Assembly (NCBI GenBank): GCA_020426085.1
Contig: JAGQQP010000260.1
Coordinates: 1 to 6,271 of the forward strand
Length of the DNA stretch: 6,271 nt
Direction of reading: 5' to 3'
Source: Planctomycetaceae bacterium
GTDB lineage: Bacteria; Planctomycetota; Planctomycetia; Planctomycetales; Planctomycetaceae
Shown: in pieces, positions 1-6,170 of the stretch
Position numbering within the stretch: the first letter of the stretch is position 1
Layout: every line of letters starts with the position of its first letter
The notes under the pieces: generated by a model
Databases searched by the model: none
Told to the model about the DNA's origin: nothing
Seen by the model: only the letters and a program-made list of their open reading frames with translations
Translations under genes and position numbers: made by a program

Positions 1-382
1 CATGTGCAACATGGACCATGCCCTGCATGTTGACTTCAAACACGCGCGGCCAGTCTGTGGGAGTCAGGTTGGTAAACGGAAATCCAAACTTGCCGGAACC
101 GATGGCAGCAGCATGCACCAGATGAGTTATCTTTGAAGTCTGGGCGACGGTCTGGTCTGTGGTTTTCTGCACGGCTGCAAAATCCGTGATGTCGACCTGC
201 AAGCCGGAGACACTTTGCCCCGTTTCTTCGCTCAACTCTCTTGCGGTTTCAGAGACCTTGTCTGACTGGTCCCAGAGTACAATTCCGGCACCTTCCGCAG
301 CAAATGTGCGGGCCGTCGCCAGACCGATGCCGCTGGCACCGCCGGTAATGACAACTGATGCTCCCGTTAATTTCAGATCCAT
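1..382 (-). CDS. Short-chain dehydrogenase/reductase (SDR), N-terminal part, truncated by window edge
   Basis: Reading the minus strand from the ATG at 382 gives 127 codons, open to the window edge. The product is the N-terminal half of a classical SDR, a cytosolic NAD(P)-dependent oxidoreductase with a Rossmann fold. The cofactor-binding motif TGGASGIG lies at residues 13-20. Asp38 at the end of the second strand suggests a preference for NAD(H) over NADP(H). Asp64, in the VDIT segment, is the usual adenine-contacting Asp. HAAA at 90-93 takes the place of the common NNAG motif, and Asn118 in EVNMQG is the conserved helix-4 Asn. The catalytic Ser and the YxxxK motif should follow beyond the window, so substrate cannot be judged. 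The start is well placed, with strand beta-1 beginning a few residues in. The ribosome site is weak (GAG about 7 bases upstream). The gene diverges from the isomerase-like gene at 523. The SDR family is certain; specificity is unknown. Confidence 0.93.
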   Translation of the reverse strand, partial: MDLKLTGASVVITGGASGIGLATARTFAAEGAGIVLWDQSDKVSETARELSEETGQSVSGLQVDITDFAAVQKTTDQTVAQTSKITHLVHAAAIGSGKFGFPFTNLTPTDWPRVFEVNMQGMVHVAH

Positions 383-522
383 GTGTTCTCAGCCTGTTCA
401 GAATGGGATTTCTATCAAAGAGTCGAGTGCTCATTCTGATCAATGGCTTTTCCCTCTGCAAGCGGGCTGTTATCTTAATATGACACGAAATCGATTCAGA
501 TTGAAACCGACGGAGGCAGACA
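383..522. promoter_or_regulatory. Divergent intergenic spacer between SDR and isomerase genes
   Basis: This 140-base spacer must hold the 5' control regions of both divergent genes unless they are read from farther away. An AT-rich stretch at 470-482 (TTATCTTAATATG) could supply a -10 element for the rightward gene, but no good -35 stands at the right distance. On the minus strand TTGATC (437-442) and a TTGATA-like element about 19 bases downstream are weak. I see no convincing operator palindrome. GGAGG at 512-516, six bases before the ATG at 523, is a strong ribosome site for the rightward gene. Confidence 0.4.
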
Positions 523-1344
523 ATGAAACTGGGAATGATTAATTCCGCCTGGGCGCAGGCGGGCCGCGATACCGCCTGGGGACTGCAGAAAACAAAAGAG
601 ATCGGTTTTGACTGCGTCGATATCTTCATCGACCCGTTGGATGTGGATGTTCGCGAACGCAAGCTGGTCAAGGACACCTGCGACCGCCTGGAACTGCCGA
701 TTGTTTCTGTCTGCTGTGTCGCCGTGGGATTGATCGACTTCAATGCCAGTGTCCGGCGATTTCATCTGCAGCGCGTCAAATCGTATCTGGATCTATGCTA
801 TGAATACGAGGCGAAAAATCTGCTGCTGGTGCTGGGAGAGTACATCTGGAACCGCGAAGTCATTCCACCGGCAGAGCAATGGCAGCTCGGCGTCGATCAC
901 TGTCGGGAACTGGCCCGCTATGCCGAGTCTCTCGGGCTGGAGATTGCTCTGGAACTGGAGCCTTTTCCGCTTTCGCTTCTGAACAGCGTCGATGCGATGG
1001 TGCGATTCGTCGATGAGGTCGATCATCCGGCTTTGAAAGCCAATATCGATGTTTCACATCTGCTGCTGGCCAATGTGGAGCCAGTGGAACTCCGGAAACT
1101 GCAGGATAAGGCAATTCATGTCCATATTTCGGACTGCGACGGCAAAGTTCACGGCGATCTGCCTCCCGGGCGGGGAGTGGTTCCGTTTGCACCTTACCTT
1201 AATGAGATACGGGAGTTACGCATTCCAGGCGCCATTTCGCTGGAGCTGGAATATTCTCCCGAACCCGACAAAATCGAGGAATGGGTGAGAGAAGCTTATA
1301 CGGCAACGGATTTATTGATGAAGGAAGCGGGTTTAAGAGGTTAA
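523..1344 (+). CDS. Sugar phosphate isomerase/epimerase-like TIM-barrel protein (AP endonuclease family 2 fold)
   Basis: The 273-residue product has the length and pattern of the xylose-isomerase-like TIM-barrel family (AP_endonuc_2), cytosolic metal-dependent enzymes that isomerise or epimerise sugars, inositols or related keto compounds. Likely metal ligands sit at the ends of successive barrel strands: Glu146 in LELEPF, Asp176 and His179 in NIDVSHL, His201 in HVHISD, and Glu241 or Glu243 in SLELEYS. The segment HGDLPPGRG (210-218) matches the loop seen in many members before the last strands. The start is supported by GGAGG six bases upstream and by strand beta-1 (KLGMINSAW) directly after Met1. 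No signal peptide or membrane segment is visible. The gene diverges from an SDR gene, a pairing compatible with polyol or sugar catabolism, but the substrate cannot be read from the sequence. The fold is confident; the reaction is not. Confidence 0.9.
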   Translation: MKLGMINSAWAQAGRDTAWGLQKTKEIGFDCVDIFIDPLDVDVRERKLVKDTCDRLELPIVSVCCVAVGLIDFNASVRRFHLQRVKSYLDLCYEYEAKNLLLVLGEYIWNREVIPPAEQWQLGVDHCRELARYAESLGLEIALELEPFPLSLLNSVDAMVRFVDEVDHPALKANIDVSHLLLANVEPVELRKLQDKAIHVHISDCDGKVHGDLPPGRGVVPFAPYLNEIRELRIPGAISLELEYSPEPDKIEEWVREAYTATDLLMKEAGLRG

Positions 1345-1423
1345 ATTCCCCGAAAATCCTTCTGAAATAAGAGAGTTTTTTGAATTCGCTGAATCCGCGC
1401 GTCTGTTGCTTGAAGTTTTCCCT

Positions 1424-1468
1424 GCGTTTCCCTAATTTCGCAGCTGGAAACGCCCAATGGTTGGCGTT
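1424..1468 (+). repeat. Two overlapping, mutually exclusive inverted repeats in the sat leader region
   Basis: Repeat A is a perfect 8-bp inverted repeat: GCGTTTCC at 1424-1431 with GGAAACGC at 1446-1453 and a 14-base loop. Repeat B uses AACGCC at 1449-1454 with GGCGTT at 1463-1468; AA/TT can extend the stem past one bulged C, leaving a TGG loop. The two share 1449-1453, so an RNA could form only one at a time. The region ends 38 bases before the sat ATG. No T-run directly follows repeat B, so it is not a standard intrinsic terminator. The repeats are seen directly; any regulatory role is inference, and a promoter downstream of them would exclude it at the RNA level. Confidence 0.5.
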
Positions 1469-1506
1469 GCTTCTGGAACCTTTTGTAAATATTGAGAATT
1501 CAAACA

Positions 1507-2766
1507 ATGGCCGATCTTATTGCCCCTCATGGAGGTTTGAGCGAACCTGTCTGTTGTACAGTACCTGCTGGCGAAATTGACAGCTTCAAAGCCGAAGCAG
1601 CAGGACTTCCCCAGGTCCCTGTTTCTGCGGCGGATTTGTCAACCGTATATCGTCTGGGCGATGGCACACTCAGCCCGCTGACAGGCCCTATGAATGGTGA
1701 AGTTTTTAACCGCGTTCTGGACGAAGCCTGCATCGAAGTGAATGGCAAGCAGTACGCCTGGACCATTCCTCTTTCACTGCCTGTCACTTCAGAACTTGCT
1801 GCGACACTGTCTAGCGGACAGAAAGTGGCCTTAACCAATCCAGAGGGAGAGATCGTAGCCACTCTGGATATCACTGATGTATTCGAATGGGATAAACCCA
1901 AATACCTCAAGAGTGTCTATCAGACTGAACGTACCGATCATCCTGGTGCCGCCATGGTACTGGAAGGTGACGCTGATAAAACTCATCTGATTGGCGGAGA
2001 AATTAAAGTTCTGCCTCAGCCTAAAAACAGCTCATTCGGTAAATACGTCCTCACACCTCGTGAAGTACGTGCTCTGATCGCTGAAAAAGGCTGGGATGCT
2101 GTTGTCGCATTTCAGACCCGTAATCCACTGCACCGTGCTCATGAATATGCACTCGTTTACGGTCTGGAATCACTGCTGAAGGCCGGCAAAAATGCAGGCG
2201 CTGTTCTGAATCCGCTGATCGGTGAAACCAAGAGCGATGACGTCAGTGCTGAAATTCGCATGGAAACCTATGAGAAGCTGATCGAAAACCGCGAACTGGG
2301 TGAAGGTGACAGTGATCCCGAGCTTTGGGGAGCTCGCGATGATACGCCTCCCGATCGTGTTTTATTGCTCGGTCTGGATATCAAAATGTTCTATGGCGGT
2401 CCTAAAGAAGCAGTCATGCACGGCATTTACCGTCAGAACATGGGCTACACCAACATTGTCATCGGTCGTAAGCACGCTGATGCTCCTTATGCTGATGGTA
2501 CTGCCATCTGGGGTGACTTCGACGCACAGGAAATCTTCAATAACCTGGCTGGTGAGCTGCTGATCGAGCCGGTCAACGTGGGATTTGCTGCTTACTACGA
2601 GTCACTGGGCCGCGTTGACCTGATGGAAAACCATTCTGAAGAGAAGCCGGTTTTCATCTCAGGGAAACAGGTGCGTGCCACTCTGCAGGAAGGCGAAATG
2701 GTCGATCCACGTATCATGCGTGAAAGTACTTCCAAGATTCTGGCTGAAGCCATGAAAGTATCCTGA
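1507..2766 (+). CDS. sat: Sulfate adenylyltransferase (ATP sulfurylase)
   Basis: The 419-residue protein is a single-chain ATP sulfurylase, catalysing ATP + sulfate to APS + PPi in the cytosol, the first step of sulfate activation. The N-terminus [10 protein letters not shown] carries the family's PHGG signature. The catalytic motif [11 protein letters not shown] spans 203-213 (Q203, R205, N206, H209, H212). [12 protein letters not shown] is at 295-306, GRKHAD at 320-325 stands where many relatives have GRDHAG, and FISGKQVR is at 383-390. Length fits bacterial homo-oligomeric Sat, with no fused APS kinase. The frame stays open upstream to a TTG at 1492, but the ATG at 1507 is preferred because the family N-terminus begins there and GAGAA (1495-1499) lies seven bases upstream. 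Neighbours include no cysC, cysH or aprAB, so assimilatory versus other use is undecided. A strong terminator follows 30 bases after the stop, so sat ends its transcription unit. Confidence 0.97.
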   Translation: MADLIAPHGGLSEPVCCTVPAGEIDSFKAEAAGLPQVPVSAADLSTVYRLGDGTLSPLTGPMNGEVFNRVLDEACIEVNGKQYAWTIPLSLPVTSELAATLSSGQKVALTNPEGEIVATLDITDVFEWDKPKYLKSVYQTERTDHPGAAMVLEGDADKTHLIGGEIKVLPQPKNSSFGKYVLTPREVRALIAEKGWDAVVAFQTRNPLHRAHEYALVYGLESLLKAGKNAGAVLNPLIGETKSDDVSAEIRMETYEKLIENRELGEGDSDPELWGARDDTPPDRVLLLGLDIKMFYGGPKEAVMHGIYRQNMGYTNIVIGRKHADAPYADGTAIWGDFDAQEIFNNLAGELLIEPVNVGFAAYYESLGRVDLMENHSEEKPVFISGKQVRATLQEGEMVDPRIMRESTSKILAEAMKVS

Positions 2767-2796
2767 TTTTTGATCAGGTTATCTGAATCGTTTGCC

Positions 2797-2833
2797 AAAG
2801 GCAGACAGGTCTTAAAGCCTGTCTGCCTTTTTT
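2797..2833 (+). terminator. Strong Rho-independent terminator after sat
   Basis: A perfect 13-bp stem (2797-2809 with 2818-2830) encloses an 8-base loop. It is GC-rich in the middle, and its 3' arm runs into six T residues (2828-2833). The A-rich foot of the 5' arm pairs with the T-run, so the structure could also work partly in reverse, although no gene converges here. A small 6-bp hairpin (CCTGAT 2762-2767 with ATCAGG 2773-2778) overlaps the sat stop codon just upstream. Confidence 0.95.
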
Positions 2834-2900
2834 CGTGAACGGTCAGTAAGAAACAGTCATTGGCAGAGGCCACTCTGTTTTTTCTGGTGTAACATGCTTT

Positions 2901-2929
2901 TTGCTGATTTTTTTAATAATCTTCAAAAT
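2901..2929 (+). promoter_or_regulatory. Possible weak promoter for the sigma factor/FecR unit
   Basis: TTGCTG (2901-2906) and CAAAAT (2924-2929) are 17 bases apart in a markedly AT-rich stretch between the sat terminator and the sigma-factor gene. Each matches the housekeeping consensus only partly (3/6 and 4/6). A promoter must exist somewhere in 2834-2997 if the terminator is effective, but this assignment is only the best candidate by eye; an ECF-type autoregulated promoter is an alternative. Confidence 0.25.
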
Positions 2930-2997
2930 AGCGCGTAAAAAAATGGGGTTCTGATTCCTTAATAACCTGGGAAGCTCAAACTCGTTGAAGGTAACTT

Positions 2998-3534
2998 ATG
3001 TCTACTGATATGGATACACAATCAGAAGCTGCTCAACTGCTCCTGCAATATAAGGCACCGCTGTATGCCTATATTCATGCGAGTGTGCGCAATCGTTCTG
3101 ATGCAGATGACATTTTTCAGGAAGTGTCTGTTGCAGTGGTCGAGTCGTTTTCAAAGTTGGAATCGGAAGCCGGTTTTTTTCCCTGGGCTCGTGAAATCGC
3201 GTTTCGTCGTGTTCTGGCGTTCTATCGAAATTATGATCGGGAAAAACCAGTGAATCCGCAGCTGATTGCTGTTCTGGCGGAAGCGACAGAGCGGGTCGAG
3301 CAGAAACAACCTGTTTCCAACCGACGGGAGAAGTTGCTGGAATGTCTGGATCGACTGCCAGAGGTGAGTCGAAAGCTGATTGCCCGTTGTTATGACAATT
3401 CCGGCCAGAGCCTGGGTGTCATCGCGGCACAGTCTGGTCTCAAGGTGACCGCTTTTTATGCCAGGGTTCATCGCATTCGGGCCATCCTGAGAGAATGTAT
3501 CGCGCAACGACTCCTGGAGGACTCCGTCGAATGA
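2998..3534 (+). CDS. RNA polymerase sigma factor, ECF-like sigma-70 family (planctomycete type)
   Basis: The 178-residue protein has the two-domain layout of a small group-IV sigma factor that redirects RNA polymerase to a specific promoter set. Region 2 covers about residues 12-80: DADDIFQE at 35-42 is the core-binding region 2.2 motif, and the FFPWAREIAFRRVLAFYR segment (60-77) corresponds to regions 2.3-2.4. Region 4 covers about 112-168, starting with ECLDRLPEVSRKLI and continuing into a helix-turn-helix (about 138-162). Region 3 is absent, as expected. It resembles the sigma-70 subfamily expanded in Rhodopirellula and Verrucomicrobium relatives (TIGR02989-like, from memory). GAAGG at 2987-2991, six bases before the ATG, supports the start. 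The stop overlaps the start of the FecR-domain gene as ATGA, so the two are translationally coupled and the downstream product is its probable membrane regulator. Target promoters are unknown. Confidence 0.93.
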   Translation: MSTDMDTQSEAAQLLLQYKAPLYAYIHASVRNRSDADDIFQEVSVAVVESFSKLESEAGFFPWAREIAFRRVLAFYRNYDREKPVNPQLIAVLAEATERVEQKQPVSNRREKLLECLDRLPEVSRKLIARCYDNSGQSLGVIAAQSGLKVTAFYARVHRIRAILRECIAQRLLEDSVE

Positions 3535-4886
3535 TTCAGCGAAATCATAGTGATGACCGGCTGCTGCAGCAGTATCTCGACAGATCAATGTCTCCGGAAG
3601 AACTCGATTCCTTTGAAGCGCGTCTCTGTCATGAACCGGAGCTGGCCGAACGATTGATTACTTTCGCCAGTGATGATCTGGTGCTGGCGGAATGGGGAGC
3701 TTCTCTAGAACGGGAACAGCAGCAGGCAGTCTCAGCTGTGAGTACAACACACCCTGTCTCCGGGCAGATCTTTAACAGAGCGAATCGAACTGTAGTTGTT
3801 TCAGGAATGGCTTCAATCTTCAGTGTGTTCCTCTTACTGGGGGGATATCTGCTTTTCCAGTCTGTCTTGAGTTCTCCCCGGGTTAACACTCAGGAGCGGG
3901 TTGTTTTCAGTTCCGGTGAACCGGTTGAAAACCATATTAAACAGACGCTCAATGAGGGATCGGCCGAGCTGCATTTCCCTACCGGCGCGAAGGTGCTGAT
4001 TTCCGCACCGGCTTCGTATGAAGTGACCGGTAATAATTCGATGCATTTGCAGCAGGGGAGTTTTATCGCCAATGTACCCAGTTCCGGAATCGGATTTCAG
4101 GTTGATACGCCCCATGGTCGTGTGATCGATCTGGGAACTTTATTCTCTGTGCAGACCGTGGAAAAGCTTGATACGCGCGTTCAGGTTTATCGGGGAAAAG
4201 TGATTGCCTCGCTGATGAATCGCGCGGGAGGGGTCCAGTCGAGTAAACAGCTTTCAGAACATCAGTCTGCAACGATCAATTCTACCAAGAATGAAATCGA
4301 AGAAGCCGACGATTCACTTTCACTCGCTGAAAAGTGTGGCATCCTGCATCTTTCTGATTCGGTCGTTTTGCAGGAAAGTATGCCTGACGCTCTGGCAACC
4401 GGTAAATATCAGGTCTTCGAACATGACGGCCTGGCGTTTGTGTTTCCGGAACGGACACAGGTTTCACTGAAAAGTGACCTGGAACTCGTGACGCAACCCG
4501 CGGAAACCAGATCAAAAAAGCGCGCAGGCGTGATCACTGCCGGGACGAACGTCGACTGTTACCGAATCTATTATGATCCTGCTCAGAAAGAAGGAGCTTA
4601 TATTCCGGTGCTGGGTGAAATTCATTTTGACCGTCCGATTCTGGGGGTCATATTGGATAGAAAAGTACTGACTCAGACCGACCGACTGTTTCATCCGCTC
4701 TGTCGGAATGATTCGAATCGTTTATTCATTCATCAGGGAACGGAAACTGATACCGGGGGTAAAGATCCCAAGGCCCGTTATGATGAAGTCAAGATTTCGC
4801 CCGACAGGCGAACGCTTTCCTTCATGTTGCTCTCAGGCGAACGTTTCGTTGATGAATTTCGCGTGATCGTTCGATCCCCCCAATAA
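3531..4886 (+). CDS. FecR-domain single-span membrane protein, putative anti-sigma factor/sensor
   Basis: The 451-residue product probably regulates the sigma factor encoded just upstream. Residues 1-60 form a helical, charged N-terminal domain (LLQQYLDRSMSPEELDSFEARL) resembling anti-sigma N-termini but without a zinc-binding HxxxCxxC motif. One transmembrane helix follows at about 88-112. Residues 125-225 are a FecR domain of the planctomycete form, with GSAELHFPTGAKVLISAPA, then VDTPHGRVIDLGTLFSV and VQVYRGKV as strands. Residues 240-330 look like a linker, and 331-451 form a separate, probably beta-rich domain (FDRPILGVIL, ISPDRRTLSF, DEFRVIVRS) that is not the LamG domain often attached to such proteins. 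The frame opens upstream at 3495, but the ATG at 3531 is chosen because it overlaps the sigma-factor stop and GGAGG (3516-3520) precedes it by ten bases. The predicted topology puts the N-terminus in the cytoplasm and the FecR domain outside. The anti-sigma role is inferred from context. Confidence 0.85.
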   Translation: MIQRNHSDDRLLQQYLDRSMSPEELDSFEARLCHEPELAERLITFASDDLVLAEWGASLEREQQQAVSAVSTTHPVSGQIFNRANRTVVVSGMASIFSVFLLLGGYLLFQSVLSSPRVNTQERVVFSSGEPVENHIKQTLNEGSAELHFPTGAKVLISAPASYEVTGNNSMHLQQGSFIANVPSSGIGFQVDTPHGRVIDLGTLFSVQTVEKLDTRVQVYRGKVIASLMNRAGGVQSSKQLSEHQSATINSTKNEIEEADDSLSLAEKCGILHLSDSVVLQESMPDALATGKYQVFEHDGLAFVFPERTQVSLKSDLELVTQPAETRSKKRAGVITAGTNVDCYRIYYDPAQKEGAYIPVLGEIHFDRPILGVILDRKVLTQTDRLFHPLCRNDSNRLFIHQGTETDTGGKDPKARYDEVKISPDRRTLSFMLLSGERFVDEFRVIVRSPQ

Positions 4887-4988
4887 GAATCCCCCTGACT
4901 GAACTCACCTGGTAGACAAGCCGCTCCATTAACTTCCCACTGATTTATTATATTCCCGTGTTTTAAATTCTTTACGAAGAGAGAAATT

Positions 4989-5945
4989 ATGGTTTTTCAA
5001 CATCGCGTGCGAAAGGGTTTTACATTAATAGAGTTGCTGGTCGTCATTGCCATTATTGCGATCCTGATTGCATTATTATTACCGGCAGTACAGCAGGCCA
5101 GGGAAGCGGCCCGCCGGAGTACCTGCAAGAATAATCTGAAACAGCTGGGGATTGCACTTCACAATTACCATGATTCACATCGCGTCTTTCCTTTTGGAAC
5201 CGTTTGCGGCGTGAATACGACTGCTTACACCGGACAGAATTATGCACGTCAGTCCTGGTTTCATATGGTTTTACCTTATGTCGATCAGGCACCGTTGTAC
5301 GATAAGCTGAGAGACGGTTTTCAATCAGGTACCGTCAGTGACTTTGCGACTCATCCGCAGCGATCAGTCAAAGTGCCGGTTTTTATGTGTCCTTCCGATC
5401 CCAACAGTGGCAAACTTGGTAGCCAGAAGAGTACATTTTATTCGAATTATTTGCTCTGCTCGGGATCGACGACACAGGGAGCAGATGGAACGTTCCCTAA
5501 ATTAAACGGGATGTTCTTTAATGTGTCACGTGTCAGAATCAGCGATGTGACCGATGGTACTTCTAATACCATCGCCGCCGGGGAAATCAATCTGGTTCCC
5601 GATGTCGCAGGAGGCAGCTCCGTTGCAGACTGCCTGACGATTGGTGACGTGCGGGGCAGGATCTGGGGGACAAAATATGTAGGGGGCGGGACCTTTACGA
5701 CGCTGCAGGGGCCCAATACCAGTGTGCCCGATACGGTCACCTATGGGTATTACCGAGACTATGCACCGATCAGTACCACCTGTTCCAGCGGTGACAATGC
5801 CGTATTTGCACGCAGCCGACATACAGGGGGCGTTCATTTTCTCCTGGCAGATGGCGCGGTGCGGTTCATTTCTGACAATGTCGATACCGCTACATTCCGT
5901 CATCTGGGGACACGGGCAGGGGGAGAAGTGCTGGGAGAATTTTAG
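4989..5945 (+). CDS. DUF1559 protein with type IV pilin-like N-terminus
   Basis: The 318-residue protein is a typical member of the DUF1559 (SBP_bac_10) family, greatly expanded in planctomycetes. The N-terminus carries a prepilin peptidase site, RKG^FTLIELLVVIAIIA (cleavage after Gly10, conserved Glu at mature position 5), and a hydrophobic helix to about residue 32. The family signature follows: LLPAVQQAREAARR, then CKNNLKQLGIALHNYHDSHRVFP (46-68). The C-terminus has the hallmark HTGGVHFLLADGAVRFI (278-294) and a final helix ending in GGEVLGEF. Six cysteines occur (46, 73, 134, 157, 215, 265), suggesting disulfides outside the cytoplasm. AGAGAG (4978-4983) precedes the ATG by five bases. 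It lies 102 bases after the FecR gene with no clear terminator between, so co-transcription is possible. The family's role is unproven; a pseudopilin or surface/secretion function is usually supposed. Identity is certain, function open. Confidence 0.95.
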   Translation: MVFQHRVRKGFTLIELLVVIAIIAILIALLLPAVQQAREAARRSTCKNNLKQLGIALHNYHDSHRVFPFGTVCGVNTTAYTGQNYARQSWFHMVLPYVDQAPLYDKLRDGFQSGTVSDFATHPQRSVKVPVFMCPSDPNSGKLGSQKSTFYSNYLLCSGSTTQGADGTFPKLNGMFFNVSRVRISDVTDGTSNTIAAGEINLVPDVAGGSSVADCLTIGDVRGRIWGTKYVGGGTFTTLQGPNTSVPDTVTYGYYRDYAPISTTCSSGDNAVFARSRHTGGVHFLLADGAVRFISDNVDTATFRHLGTRAGGEVLGEF

Positions 5946-6048
5946 ACCTGGTTTAACCTGTTCAGTGATTCGGAATTTCTATCTGCATCGGATGGGGACA
6001 CTTTTTTTATAATACTTTATCAAACGTGTCATGAGACATTTGCACCAG

Positions 6049-6071
6049 CACTGTCGGGCAAGCCGACAGTG
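6049..6071 (+). repeat. Perfect 9-bp palindrome (hairpin) next to the CA repeat
   Basis: CACTGTCGG (6049-6057) is the exact inverse complement of CCGACAGTG (6063-6071), with the loop GCAAG. The hairpin is stable, but no T-run follows it, so it is not a canonical terminator, although it stands about 100 bases after the DUF1559 gene. Its form, an isolated GC-rich palindrome between genes, resembles REP-type dispersed repeats; whether it recurs in the genome cannot be seen here. Confidence 0.8.
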
Positions 6072-6072
6072 G

Positions 6073-6097
6073 CACACACACACACACACACACACAC
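6073..6097. repeat. (CA)12 dinucleotide microsatellite
   Basis: Twelve uninterrupted CA units plus a final C begin one base after the palindrome. Dinucleotide tracts this long are uncommon in bacterial chromosomes and are prone to length change by strand slippage. No reading frame worth calling crosses the tract, so frame-switching phase variation of a protein is not supported. An effect on spacing of a promoter for a gene to the right remains possible. Confidence 0.95.
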
Positions 6098-6140
6098 GTC
6101 TGATTTAGCAGGACACAGCACAATTGATATTGAGGTTTCC

Positions 6141-6170
6141 GTGTGTCGCGGACCGGCTTGTCCGGCCGTG
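6141..6170 (-). repeat. Second, degenerate hairpin related to 6049-6071, opposite orientation
   Basis: Read on the minus strand, this segment has CCGG, loop ACAAG, CCGG and then ends in CGACACAC. The palindrome at 6049-6071 has CGG, loop GCAAG, CCG and then runs into GGCACACAC. The shared core CGGRCAAGCCG differs at one base in eleven, and both copies are followed by an ACACAC tail pointing toward each other across 6098-6140. The stem here is only 4 bp, or 6 with a wobble pair. The kinship is a by-eye call and could be chance. Confidence 0.4.

Noticed and set aside
249..743. Minus-strand open frame of 164 codons overlapping the SDR and isomerase genes
   Set aside because: It lies antisense to two well-supported genes, and its product is low-complexity with no family resemblance.
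860..1192. Minus-strand open frame of 110 codons inside the isomerase gene
   Set aside because: It is Arg/Pro/Ala-rich, as expected of antisense reading, and fully contained in a gene with clear catalytic motifs.
1345..1381. T-run at 1376-1381 as a terminator for the isomerase gene
   Set aside because: No stable hairpin precedes it; only an AT-rich, unpaired stretch is seen.
1492..1506. TTG at 1492 as the start of sat
   Set aside because: The ATG at 1507 begins exactly at the family N-terminus and has a GAGAA ribosome site at suitable spacing; the TTG has none.
3151..3588. Minus-strand open frame of 145 codons across the sigma factor and FecR start
   Set aside because: It is antisense to a translationally coupled gene pair and shows no recognisable domain.
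4912..4926. A third copy of the ACAAGCCG hairpin core before the DUF1559 gene
   Set aside because: Only eight bases match, the flanks do not form a stem, and no CA tail follows. The same 8-mer type occurs within the SDR coding region, so chance is likely.
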